Positions 1 to 6,489 are shown, counted from the first letter of the stretch. The stretch is DNA of 11,164 nt from DATDRM01 sp035291705 (GCA_035291705.1 DATDRM010000322.1:1-11164); one strand, 5' to 3'. The notes: a model not told the origin generated them from the sequence alone. Numbers and translations: made by a program.

Positions 1-45
1 GACAAGTCCCTCTACGACCACAAACGCCGTAAGCGGATGGCCTGA
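1..45 (+). CDS. 3' end of an unidentified plus-strand gene (partial)
   Basis: The window opens inside a reading frame that gives DKSLYDHKRRKRMA and then TGA at 43-45. Only 14 codons are visible, so no family can be named. The end is strongly basic (His-Lys-Arg-Arg-Lys-Arg), as is common at the C-terminus of nucleic-acid-binding or small cytoplasmic proteins, but this is not diagnostic. A strong hairpin starts 20 bp downstream, which supports this being a true gene end. The frame itself is short enough to be open by chance. Confidence 0.45.
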   Translation, partial: DKSLYDHKRRKRMA

Positions 46-64
46 GATTGGCAGTTAAAAAGAC

Positions 65-101
65 CGCCCTGCCTGGTTGGGGGGGGCAACCAGGCAGGGC
101 G
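65..101. terminator. Strong bidirectional terminator hairpin with an all-G loop
   Basis: Positions 65-79 and 87-101 form a perfect 15-bp GC-rich stem around a loop of seven G residues (80-86). On the plus strand the stem is followed by a loosely T-rich stretch (cttcgattattatt). On the minus strand it is followed by a better U-tract (gtcttttt, 64-57). It can therefore end the upstream plus-strand gene and act as a second stop for minus-strand transcription from the sigma/DUF5667 operon. Confidence 0.8.
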
Positions 102-129
102 ACTTCGATTATTATTACACAATTCGCCT

Positions 130-186
130 AAAAAAGCAAGGGTTTTAAATCACTTACCAGAGAGTTAGTTAGGGTGAATAAAACCC
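130..186 (-). terminator. Terminator of the sigma factor / DUF5667 operon
   Basis: Read on the minus strand, GGGTTTTA (186-179) pairs with TAAAACCC (147-140). After a small internal loop, TCAC (177-174) pairs with GTGA (153-150), giving 12 bp around a loop of about 20 nt. A run of six U residues (135-130) follows four bases after the stem. It lies 28 bp past the stop codon of the DUF5667 gene, the expected place for its terminator. The A/T-rich lower stem and long loop make it weaker than the hairpin at 65-101, which would serve as backup. Confidence 0.5.
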
Positions 187-213
187 CGGATTTCCTTGCC
201 TCACACAATGCGC

Positions 214-1395
214 TCAACTGGGTGTGGGGATCGTGAATAATGGCGGCGGGGAATTTATTGGCGTCGACGTCAGTGGTAAGGGCGTATCGGTCGGCGCCGG
301 CGTCGGTGGCGTCATATCAGTCGGCGTCGGCTCTGGTGTATCGGTTGGCGTCGGCTCTGGTGTATCGGTCTCCGTCGGTGGTGGCGGTGGCGGTTCCTCG
401 GTATCTGTTGGCGTCAGCGACGGAGGATTTGGAGTAGGCGTCGCGCTAGGCTCCGGCGTCCTCGATGGTATCGATGTAGGCTCTTCCTCAGGCTCAGTCG
501 GGAGTGGCCTCTCGGTGGGAGCCAGCGTCGGCGTGGGTCGAGGGGTATCGCTGGGAACAGGCGAGGGGACCGGTGTTGAGGTTGGGCGGAAAGGCGTGGG
601 CGTGGGAGGAATGAGAAATGAGAACTCCTCAGCCATAGACTCGGCCATCTCTGCGGCCACAAGCACCTGTGAAATTGCTGAGAAGATCGAATCTGGCGCG
701 TTGATGCTCAAGGCAGCCAGGATTAGCTTGTGTTGAGCTAGGATAGTTTCCAGTTCCAAGGCTAATTGGCGCGCCTGGACCGCATCTTGCTCGGAGACTG
801 CTCCGATTAGCTCTATCGTTTTGTTGATATGATCTTGGTAATCATGAACTGTGCTGGCAACATCTTCGTAGCGGCCCTCGAACATGAGTGTCCTGATTTC
901 CTCAAATCGTTCTTTGGCATACAGGAGTTGCAGCTCGGCATCACTGGCTTGATCGAGAGAGGTGGTTAATGCCAGTTGTTCAAGGGTGCGCTTGACGGCG
1001 TACAGATTGTCTCCGGGCAAAGATTTCTGGGATGCGGAAACGATCGTCCCGCTGACAAAAAGAGTCAGCAAGAGAATAAAAACGAACGCAACTGGAGCGA
1101 GTTTTTGTGCGGACCAGAATTGCTGTAAATGTTCCCGCCAGGTCAAGGGCACCTGCCGTTGTTCTTGTTGTAATTGGGTCACCAGGCGGCGGCGGGAGGC
1201 GGCCACAAACCCTGGGCGCGGCTCGAGCGCCTGGCGATGAGCAGAAAGCCAAAGTATGGTCTCAAGCTGCGGCTTTAGTTCTGCTGCCAGATCAGGATAG
1301 CGGGTCACAACCGAGTCGACCGTCTCTTGGCCACCCCGAATCAAATCGAGGCAGGATTGCAGTGCCTCATCTAATTCTTTGGTCATGTTTTTCAT
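214..1395 (-). CDS. DUF5667 single-pass membrane protein with Pro/Thr-rich tail, partner of the ECF sigma factor
   Basis: A 393-residue protein in three parts. Residues 1-98 form a cytoplasmic, mostly helical, Arg/Gln-rich domain. Residues 100-120 are one membrane segment (PVAFVFILLLTLFVSGTIVS). Residues 122-225 form a helical DUF5667 domain opening with the characteristic SLPGDNLYAVKR. Residues 263-393 are a low-complexity tail of Pro, Thr, Ser and Glu with TPEPTPTD-type repeats. Positive charges before the membrane segment put the N-terminus inside and the tail outside. ATG at 1395 is preceded by GGAAG at 7 nt spacing; an in-frame ATG at 1386 is the alternative. The gene overlaps the end of the sigma gene by 29 bp, so translation is probably coupled. 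DUF5667 proteins are commonly encoded next to ECF sigma factors, so an anti-sigma or sensor role is likely. No zinc-binding anti-sigma motif (HxxxCxxC) is present, so the mechanism is open. The tail is probably a flexible spacer or is glycosylated. Confidence 0.85.
   Translation of the reverse strand: MKNMTKELDEALQSCLDLIRGGQETVDSVVTRYPDLAAELKPQLETILWLSAHRQALEPRPGFVAASRRRLVTQLQQEQRQVPLTWREHLQQFWSAQKLAPVAFVFILLLTLFVSGTIVSASQKSLPGDNLYAVKRTLEQLALTTSLDQASDAELQLLYAKERFEEIRTLMFEGRYEDVASTVHDYQDHINKTIELIGAVSEQDAVQARQLALELETILAQHKLILAALSINAPDSIFSAISQVLVAAEMAESMAEEFSFLIPPTPTPFRPTSTPVPSPVPSDTPRPTPTLAPTERPLPTEPEEEPTSIPSRTPEPSATPTPNPPSLTPTDTEEPPPPPPTETDTPEPTPTDTPEPTPTDMTPPTPAPTDTPLPLTSTPINSPPPLFTIPTPS
323..369. 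repeat. 24-bp tandem duplication in the Pro/Thr tail
   Basis: The 23-mer at 323-345 is repeated exactly at 347-369, a 24-bp period. In the minus-strand protein it encodes two copies of TPEPTPTD near residues 345-360. The surrounding region (about 230-600) is a looser array of the same codon pattern. Exact identity at third positions indicates recent slippage or duplication. Confidence 0.85.
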
Positions 1396-1939
1396 CCAGT
1401 GACTTCCGGATTGCTGCCAGGGCCCGATGTTGCAAAACCCGCACCGCTCCCGTTGAACGTTTCATCACCCGAGCAGTCTCTTGCGGTGACATATCATTCA
1501 GAAAACGTAAGACAAGCACCTCTTGGTAATCATCTCTAAGTTGATCCAGTGCCCCGCGTAGCTCATGATGGTTCAGGTTTGTCGTTATAATTTCACCCGG
1601 TTCAGGATTCGTGTCGCTCACCTGGATGTCTTCTAACGATACCTGCTGGGGTGAGCGGCCGTTGCGTCGATAATGATCGATCAACACGTTGCGAGCGACG
1701 GTCAATAGGAAGGCGAGAAAAGGTATGCCCCGCTCATCATAAGTGGATAAAGAATGCCAGGCCCGCATGAAAACTTCTTCTGCGAAGTCTTCTGCGTCCA
1801 TGCGATTATCCAGGCGGGCGTAGAGAAAGCGATAGACCGCGTTGACATGTCGCTCGTACAGCTCACCAAACGCTTCCGCTTCACCGTCCTTGGCTAGATT
1901 TAGTAGATGATTATCATCAAGATCATGCCAATTCAGCAT
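1367..1939 (-). CDS. ECF-type RNA polymerase sigma factor
   Basis: A 190-residue protein of usual ECF length, with only regions 2 and 4. Region 2 spans about residues 24-92 and includes the core-binding and -10 recognition stretch DAEDFAEEVFMRAW (48-61) and ARNVLIDHYRR (82-92). Region 4 spans about 125-180, with the helix-turn-helix MSPQETARVMKRSTGAVRVL (150-169) that reads the -35 element. ATG at 1939 is preceded by GAGGTAGG at good spacing. The gene overlaps the downstream DUF5667 gene by 29 bp, so the two are co-expressed and probably form a sigma/regulator pair. It directs polymerase to alternative promoters, and its signal cannot be read from sequence. Two promoter-like arrangements lie upstream, one of them ECF-like, which would fit autoregulation. 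The family call is secure; the ECF subgroup is not determined. Confidence 0.93.
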   Translation of the reverse strand: MLNWHDLDDNHLLNLAKDGEAEAFGELYERHVNAVYRFLYARLDNRMDAEDFAEEVFMRAWHSLSTYDERGIPFLAFLLTVARNVLIDHYRRNGRSPQQVSLEDIQVSDTNPEPGEIITTNLNHHELRGALDQLRDDYQEVLVLRFLNDMSPQETARVMKRSTGAVRVLQHRALAAIRKSLDEKHDQRIR

Positions 1940-2001
1940 GAATCCTACCTCTATTAACGTGAAAACGCGGCTTTTGTTACTATTTTCCCTACCAACTCAG
2001 C

Positions 2002-2044
2002 ATTGTAACACAAAAATATTACTACGGTACCATTGGATCGGCAA
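2002..2044 (-). promoter_or_regulatory. Candidate housekeeping promoter of the sigma factor operon
   Basis: On the minus strand, TTGCCG (2044-2039) is followed after exactly 17 bp by TAATAT (2021-2016). A second -10-like hexamer, TACAAT (2007-2002), lies 8 bp further on. Either would place the start of transcription 60-80 bp before the sigma factor ATG. Hexamer matches are 4/6 and 4/6 for the pair and 5/6 for the second -10, so support is modest. Confidence 0.35.
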
Positions 2045-2064
2045 GCAAGTCATTAAGCAGATAT

Positions 2065-2098
2065 CGGGTTTTTACAAGCTCTCACCCGTAAAAACCCG
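2065..2098 (-). terminator. Hairpin downstream of gdh, possible terminator
   Basis: A perfect 11-bp stem (2065-2075 with 2088-2098, CGGGTTTTTAC/GTAAAAACCCG) surrounds a 12-nt loop, 25 bp past the gdh stop codon. The U-run lies within the stem rather than after it, and the bases after the stem on the minus strand (atatctgc) are not U-rich. It may need help from Rho, or may act mainly as a 3' stabilising hairpin. Confidence 0.45.
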
Positions 2099-2122
2099 CC
2101 TCGCCTCACCAGCCAGGGGGGG

Positions 2123-3409
2123 TTACAACCGGCCGCGCAGCTCCATGGCTTTAACCACCTTATTGATGGCGACCATGTAAGCCGCGTCGCGCATGTACAC
2201 CTTCTCGCTTTCCGCCATTTCCACCACGCTGTTGAAAGCATAGGTGATGTTGGTGTCCAGGCGGGAAAGCACTTCGTCACGCGTCCAGTAATAGTTCATG
2301 TCATTCTGCACGCTTTCGAAATAAGAAACTGTGACTCCTCCTGCATTGCACAGGAAGTCTGGGATGACGAACACGCCATTGCGTTTAAATACTTCGTCGG
2401 CCTCCGGGGTAGTCGGGCCGTTAGCGCCCTCGGCCACCAGGCGGACACGGGTGCTGACGCGCTTGATAGTCTCGGCGTTAATTTGGCCCTCCAGAGCACC
2501 CGGGATCAGTACGTCGACGTCTTTAGAGATCCAGGCATCGCTATCCTCAATGACATATCCGGCTTCGCGCGCCTTGTCTTTGTCGATCGTGCCATAAGTA
2601 TCCGTGATGGATTGGAGGAAGTGGGGATCGATACCTTTGGGATGGCTGACAGTGTAAGCCATGCGGTCTTCGCGATCCCAATAAGATACACACACTACCT
2701 TTCCGCCCAGGATGTCTTTGAACCCGATAGCGGCATATTGGGAAACATTGCCAAAGCCCTGGATAGCGGCGACGGATTTAGCGGGGTCCATTTTAAGGTG
2801 TTTCATGGCCTCCCGCACCGTGTAGGTAAGGCCAAAGCCAGTCGCCTCGGTCCGCCCGAGGGAGCCACCTCCGCCGACTGGTTTGCCGGTGATCACACCG
2901 GGGGTGTATTGGCCAACCAGCTTTGAGTACTCGTCCATCATCCAGCCCATCATGCGTGGGTTGGTGCCTACATCCGGCGCAGGGACATCTTGCCGGGGCC
3001 CAATATTCCGCCAGATTTGTCCAATCCAGCCCCGTACCAATTTCTCTTGTTCATGGATGGAAAGAGAAGCTGGATCGACTGCAACGCCGCCTTTCCCACC
3101 CCCTAACGGGATGTCGGCTACGGCTGCCTTCCAGGTCATCCACATCGCCAGGGCGCGGACTGTGTCTAGCGTCTCAGAAGGGTGAAAGCGGATGCCGCCT
3201 TTGCACGGGCCGCGAGCATCGTTGTGTTGAACGCGGTAGCCAAAGAAAACCCGCATCGTACCATCGTCCATGTGGATTGGGATCATGAATTTGAACTCAC
3301 GTGTCGGCCAGCGCAACATCTCGGCCACTTGTGGGTCGAGGTTAAGCAGCTTGGCCACATGGTCAAACTGGCTCTGTGCCATTGTGAAAGCGTTAATTGG
3401 ATCTGCCAT
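2123..3409 (-). CDS. gdhA: Glutamate dehydrogenase (Glu/Leu/Phe/Val dehydrogenase family)
   Basis: A 428-residue protein matching the usual length of hexameric bacterial and archaeal glutamate dehydrogenases. It catalyses reversible oxidative deamination of glutamate to 2-oxoglutarate and ammonia in the cytoplasm. The substrate domain contains CKGGIRFHP (69-77), the signature PLGGGKGGVAVDP (101-113) with catalytic Lys106, and PAPDVGT (144-150) with Asp146. The dinucleotide domain has GFGNVSQ (218-224), AEGANGPTTPEAD (327-339) and PDFLCNAGGVTVSYFE (350-365). The loop after the second Rossmann strand reads VSYWDRED, an acidic environment that would favour NAD over NADP, but this is an inference. 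ATG at 3409 follows AGGAGA at 8 nt spacing. The gene stands alone, downstream of a structured leader and a terminator-like hairpin, so it may be controlled by attenuation. Glutamate specificity within the family is the likeliest reading. Confidence 0.93.
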   Translation of the reverse strand: MADPINAFTMAQSQFDHVAKLLNLDPQVAEMLRWPTREFKFMIPIHMDDGTMRVFFGYRVQHNDARGPCKGGIRFHPSETLDTVRALAMWMTWKAAVADIPLGGGKGGVAVDPASLSIHEQEKLVRGWIGQIWRNIGPRQDVPAPDVGTNPRMMGWMMDEYSKLVGQYTPGVITGKPVGGGGSLGRTEATGFGLTYTVREAMKHLKMDPAKSVAAIQGFGNVSQYAAIGFKDILGGKVVCVSYWDREDRMAYTVSHPKGIDPHFLQSITDTYGTIDKDKAREAGYVIEDSDAWISKDVDVLIPGALEGQINAETIKRVSTRVRLVAEGANGPTTPEADEVFKRNGVFVIPDFLCNAGGVTVSYFESVQNDMNYYWTRDEVLSRLDTNITYAFNSVVEMAESEKVYMRDAAYMVAINKVVKAMELRGRL

Positions 3410-3457
3410 TTAGGTCTTCTCCTGATTGAGATGGACGGTTTGGATTTTGATTGAAAA

Positions 3458-3480
3458 CGGGCACCCCGGTATGGTGCCCG
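3458..3480 (-). terminator. Terminator-like hairpin between gatB and gdh
   Basis: On the minus strand CGGGCACC (3480-3473) pairs perfectly with GGTGCCCG (3465-3458) around a 7-nt loop, followed at once by TTTT. It lies 162 bp after gatB and only 48 bp before the gdh start. It may end the gatB transcript or act as an attenuator inside the gdh leader. An upstream GCACC on the same strand (3499-3495) could pair with the GGTGC of the 3' arm and so compete with the hairpin. Confidence 0.55.
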
Positions 3481-3523
3481 CTAATTACTCTGCTGGTGCA
3501 AGGATTAAGCAATCGACGAAGCT

Positions 3524-3611
3524 CAAAATGTGCCCTTCCTTGATCTGCTTGAACGCAGCTTAACCTTAGCAGACGTCAGACATCCCGTCAAGTGATGAAA
3601 AGCACATTTTG
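3524..3611 (-). ncRNA. Candidate structured RNA (leader of gdh or small RNA), unassigned
   Basis: An 88-nt stretch folds on the minus strand as one long imperfect hairpin. CAAAATGTGC (3611-3602) pairs with GCACATTTTG (3533-3524). UUUUC (3601-3597) pairs with GAAGG (3538-3534) using two G-U pairs. After a 4-nt bulge CUUGA (3592-3588) pairs with UCAAG (3543-3539). After a 14-nt bulge UCUGCU (3573-3568) pairs with AGCAGA (3549-3544) around an 18-nt apical loop. All four 3' arms are contiguous and both bulges are on the 5' side. The G-U pairs become A-C mismatches on the plus strand, so the fold favours minus-strand transcription. A terminator-like hairpin follows about 45 nt later, then gdh. I do not recognise it as T-box, SRP RNA, tmRNA or any riboswitch known to me. 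It could also be a DNA dyad around a promoter. Confidence 0.35.
3563..3591 (-). promoter_or_regulatory. Candidate promoter for gdh with extended -10
   Basis: On the minus strand TTGACG (3591-3586, 5/6 match to the -35 consensus) is followed by exactly 17 bp and then TAAGGT (3568-3563), preceded by TGC, which forms an extended -10. Transcription would start near 3556, about 147 bp before the gdh ATG, and would pass through the hairpin at 3480-3458. The -10 is weak (3/6). Its position inside the 88-nt dyad means it and the full-length hairpin RNA are competing readings. Confidence 0.3.
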
Positions 3612-3631
3612 GTCTGTGACTGGTACAGATT

Positions 3632-3651
3632 GGGTGAGCCACTACTCACCC
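3632..3651 (-). other. Small hairpin over the gatB stop codon
   Basis: GGGTGAG (3651-3645, minus strand) pairs perfectly with CTCACCC (3638-3632) around a 6-nt loop containing the gatB TAG stop. No U-tract follows, so it is not a typical intrinsic terminator. It could protect the transcript end or be incidental. Confidence 0.35.
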
Positions 3652-5180
3652 ATTGTAAGGTTTGCCCCGCGCCTGTTTAGCGTTTCCAGCTGGCGCTCCA
3701 GTTCCTGCTGAACTACCTGGGGATTGGCATGACCCTTGGCAGCGCGCATTACCTGCCCGAACAACCAGCGGGCAATGTTCTGCTTCCCGTCCAGGTATTC
3801 GTTAACCGGCTGAGGGTTTTCGGCCAGAACTTTCTCTACCAGGCGGGCAATGAAGCTGGCGTCGGAGATCTGCTGCAGGCCGCGCGCGGCGATGATTTCT
3901 GCAGCGGATTTGCCGGTAGTAAAAATTTCTGCCAGCACGCTCTTGGCGATGTTCTGGTTGATCTCGCCGCGCGCAACCATTCGAACCAATTCGGCTAAGG
4001 AGCGGGGTGTGACGCGCATCACATCGATCGTCGCTCCGACCTGATTGAGCAATCCGAACAGCTCTCCGCTAATCCAGTTTGCCAGCATTTTGGGGCTTAC
4101 CCCTGGCTCATCCTGTGTGGAAAGGGATGCCACGGCCTGCTCGAAATAATCCGCGACTGCCTTTTCTGCGACCAAAACCCCCGTGTCATAGGCGTTCAGG
4201 CTATACTGCTTGCGGAAGCGGTGGAACTTCGCCGTCGGCAATTCTGGCAAGGAAGTCCTGATGCGCTCGATCCATGCTGGTTCAATCTCCAGGGGTGGCA
4301 GGTCGGGTTCCGGGAAGTAACGGTAATCGTCTTCCTGCTCTTTTACGCGTTGGGTCACCGTAATCCCTCGCATCTCATCCCACCCGACGGTTTCCTGCCT
4401 TACTTTTTTCCCCTGCCTGAGCAGCTCACTCTGGCGTTGGATTTCATATGCGACGCCGCGTTGCAGGGCGCGAAAGCTGTTCAGGTTTTTGATCTCGACG
4501 CGCGTCCCGAGCTGGGGAGTGCCCACCGGGCGTAAGGAGACATTCGGTTCGATACGCAACACACCCTTCTGCAAGTCGCCGGAATTCACCCCCAGGTAGC
4601 GCAAGATAGAGCGCAAGCTGGTGGCGTAAGCGCGTACTTCTTCAGCTGAATGCAGATCGGGCTCGGAGACAATTTCAAGCAAGGGGATGCCAGCGCGGTT
4701 CAGATCGACCAGCGAATAATTCTCGCCACCCTGTTGGCCAGCTGCTTGGATGCCTGCCAAGTCACCTCCCGCGACGATATGAGTCAGCTTGCCAGTGTCT
4801 TCTTCCAGGTGCACGCGCCGGATGCGGACCACGCTTTCACCTTTCGTGGTCAGGATGGTCAGTCGCCCATTGCGAGCCAAAGGTTGTTCGTATTGAGAGA
4901 TCTGGTAGCCTTTCGGCAGATCTGGGTAGAAGTAGTTTTTGCGGGCGAAGATGCTGGTATGGGCGATTTCGCATTCCAACGCCAGGGCAACGCGCAGGGC
5001 ATACTCCACGGCGCGTTCGTTGACCACCGGTAATACGCCAGGCATCCCAGAGCATACCGGACAGACTGCGACATTCGGCTCCGCCAGGGTGGGATCAACC
5101 ACCGGGCAGGCGCAAAACATTTTCGACTTTGTTTCCAGTTCAGCGTGAACTTCCAGACCGATAACGGGCTCAAATTCCAT
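3642..5180 (-). CDS. gatB: Aspartyl/glutamyl-tRNA(Asn/Gln) amidotransferase subunit B
   Basis: GatB is the kinase/tRNA-binding subunit of GatCAB, which turns Glu-tRNA(Gln) and Asp-tRNA(Asn) into Gln- and Asn-tRNA in the cytoplasm. From ATG at 5180 the protein has 512 residues, a slightly long but normal size. Seen in order: EPVIGLEVH (4-12); a CxC...CxxC zinc-type set (Cys23, 25, 40, 43); the signature RKNYFYPDLPKGYQISQYE (80-98); HLEEDTGKLTH (124-134); DLNRAGIPLLEIVSEPD (159-175); and EIKNLNSFRAL (229-239). The C-terminal YqeY-like tRNA-binding tail ends with FGQVMRAAKGHANPQVV. The longer frame from TTG at 5192 lacks a ribosome site, and family members begin with this Glu-Pro-Val-Ile motif, so ATG 5180 is preferred. 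It overlaps the preceding small gene by 11 bp. gatA and gatC are not in the window. Confidence 0.96.
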   Translation of the reverse strand: MEFEPVIGLEVHAELETKSKMFCACPVVDPTLAEPNVAVCPVCSGMPGVLPVVNERAVEYALRVALALECEIAHTSIFARKNYFYPDLPKGYQISQYEQPLARNGRLTILTTKGESVVRIRRVHLEEDTGKLTHIVAGGDLAGIQAAGQQGGENYSLVDLNRAGIPLLEIVSEPDLHSAEEVRAYATSLRSILRYLGVNSGDLQKGVLRIEPNVSLRPVGTPQLGTRVEIKNLNSFRALQRGVAYEIQRQSELLRQGKKVRQETVGWDEMRGITVTQRVKEQEDDYRYFPEPDLPPLEIEPAWIERIRTSLPELPTAKFHRFRKQYSLNAYDTGVLVAEKAVADYFEQAVASLSTQDEPGVSPKMLANWISGELFGLLNQVGATIDVMRVTPRSLAELVRMVARGEINQNIAKSVLAEIFTTGKSAAEIIAARGLQQISDASFIARLVEKVLAENPQPVNEYLDGKQNIARWLFGQVMRAAKGHANPQVVQQELERQLETLNRRGANLTMGE

Positions 5181-5409
5181 CGTAACTTTCAATCGCAGCT
5201 ATGTTCAGAAGATGCCATTGGTCAGAGTCCAGGTCGTAAGTGAGTTCAAAGATACGATCGTCAATTGTGCGCACGCGAAAACATTTGCCGGTGGGGGTCA
5301 GCCAGCTTTGGAGGATCACGGCGACTTCCAGGCGTTCGCCTTGCCAGCGTAACGTAGTTGGGCGATCGGCGTAAGCAAAGCCAGAGTGGCATTCCACCAG
5401 GTCGGCCAT
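5170..5409 (-). CDS. Small conserved-looking hypothetical protein (79 residues)
   Basis: A 79-residue soluble protein with no membrane segment or signal peptide. The middle reads as alternating beta strands: RLEVAVILQSWLTPTGKCFRV, then FELTYDLDSDQWHLLNI near the end. This resembles small all-beta proteins of the DUF6504 kind, which carry a similar Trp-xx-Pro-x-Gly ... Phe-Glu-Leu-xx-Asp pattern; the match is from memory and tentative. The ATG at 5409 starts 2 nt after the stop of the nucleotidyltransferase gene, and its 3' end overlaps gatB by 11 bp, so translation is probably coupled on both sides. This tight packing and the protein-like composition argue that it is real. Function unknown. 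Confidence 0.8.
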   Translation of the reverse strand: MADLVECHSGFAYADRPTTLRWQGERLEVAVILQSWLTPTGKCFRVRTIDDRIFELTYDLDSDQWHLLNIAAIESYDGI

Positions 5410-5411
5410 GA

Positions 5412-6422
5412 CTACAGGATCACTACCGTGTGATCCCCGGCGTTGATGACGGCAGAACGCCGCTGGATCAGCGCCTGGCGACCGATTACTGAGCCTTCCA
5501 GGATTACTTCGGTTACCTGGGCTTCGTCTTCAAGAATTGAATTGCGCACGATGCTATTCAGAACGTTGGCTCCGGCGCCGATAGAGACGTGCGGGCCAAG
5601 AATTGAATTTTCGATCTCAGCTGTGGGGTGAACGAAGACTGGGGGGATCACTACGATGTTTTTGCGCTTGGTCGCCTCAGCGCTGTTATCGCGACCATTT
5701 TCTAACAGATAGCGATTGGTCTCCAACAGCGTCTCTGGAGTGCCGGCGTCCAGCCACACATCGACCTTTTCAGTGCGCATTTTCAGGCCGCGCTCGATCA
5801 TGATGTTGATGGCATCCGCCAGGAAATATTCCCCTTTCAGTTGCAGGCCCCGGCGCATTTGCTCTTCGATGGCGGCGATCAAGTCTTCAGAACTGTGAAA
5901 ATAGTAGAAACCGACCACTGCCAGGTTGTTATTCATATCCTGGGGTTTTTCGATGATCTGGGTGACCCAACCATCTTGGCCGGTTACCGCCACGCCAAAT
6001 CGGCGTGGATCGGGCACTGGCTTGACCCAGGCCACCCCTTCCGCCGTCTCAGTTGCCAGGATGGAGAGGTCGATTTCGAGCAGGGTGTCGGCGAAGATGA
6101 CCATCATCGGGCCTTTAAGGTACTTGCGGGCCAGGTAAATGGCGTGAGATTGGCCGCGCGGGTCCTCCTGCAACACAAAGTGAGATTTTATCTGAGGAAA
6201 GCAGGAGAGCAAGTGTTCCTGGATCTGCTCAGCGAGATAACCAACAATGCTGACCAGTTCTATGTTTTCGGGGTCTGGTAATGTCGCCAGGGTGTCCAGC
6301 ACATGGTCAAGCACGGGCTTGCCCGCCACGGTGACCAATTGCTTCGGCCTGCTCCAGGTATGTGGGCGCAGGCGGGTGCCTAACCCTGCCATTGGGATAA
6401 CGATTTTCAGCGTGTTTTCCAT
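5412..6422 (-). CDS. Sugar-1-phosphate nucleotidyltransferase with C-terminal hexapeptide repeats
   Basis: A 336-residue two-domain enzyme of the RmlA/GlmU-like family, which activates a sugar phosphate with an NTP to give an NDP-sugar for polysaccharide or wall synthesis. The N-terminal Rossmann-like domain starts IVIPMAGLGTRLRPHT (8-22), followed by RPKQLV (25-30) that contacts nucleotide. FADT (110-113) and VWLDAGTPE (222-230) supply metal-binding Asp112 and Asp225, and GEYFLADAIN (197-206) is the sugar-site strand. Residues 262-320 hold left-handed beta-helix hexapeptides (VHPTAEIENSILGPHVSIGA). A longer frame from ATG 6467 adds 15 residues without a ribosome site, and the family motif starts soon after Met at 6422, so 6422 is preferred; its own GGGG lies rather far (13 nt) upstream. 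The substrate (glucose-1-P thymidylyl or uridylyl transfer, or other) cannot be fixed. It is the first gene of the cluster leading to gatB. Confidence 0.88.
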   Translation of the reverse strand: MENTLKIVIPMAGLGTRLRPHTWSRPKQLVTVAGKPVLDHVLDTLATLPDPENIELVSIVGYLAEQIQEHLLSCFPQIKSHFVLQEDPRGQSHAIYLARKYLKGPMMVIFADTLLEIDLSILATETAEGVAWVKPVPDPRRFGVAVTGQDGWVTQIIEKPQDMNNNLAVVGFYYFHSSEDLIAAIEEQMRRGLQLKGEYFLADAINIMIERGLKMRTEKVDVWLDAGTPETLLETNRYLLENGRDNSAEATKRKNIVVIPPVFVHPTAEIENSILGPHVSIGAGANVLNSIVRNSILEDEAQVTEVILEGSVIGRQALIQRRSAVINAGDHTVVIL

Positions 6423-6489
6423 GAATGATCTGCATCCCCTAAAATCTTGATATAACCGCCACGGCATCTAACAACGGAGTGCAATCATA

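Noticed and set aside
224..736. Long plus-strand open frame with Gly-Val-Ser-Val repeats
   Set aside because: It is the complement of the Pro/Thr-rich tail of the DUF5667 protein. Low-complexity Pro/Thr codons read as Gly/Val/Ser on the other strand. It has no start context and the minus-strand protein has real domains upstream.
3524..3611. T-box, SRP RNA, tmRNA or 6S RNA identity for the structured element
   Set aside because: No T-box core sequence, SRP apical GGAAG...AGCAGCC motif, tmRNA tRNA-like ends, or the two-sided central bubble and 180-nt length of 6S RNA are present.
5841..6281. 146-codon plus-strand frame opposite the nucleotidyltransferase
   Set aside because: Antisense shadow of a clear enzyme gene. 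No ribosome site and no domain.
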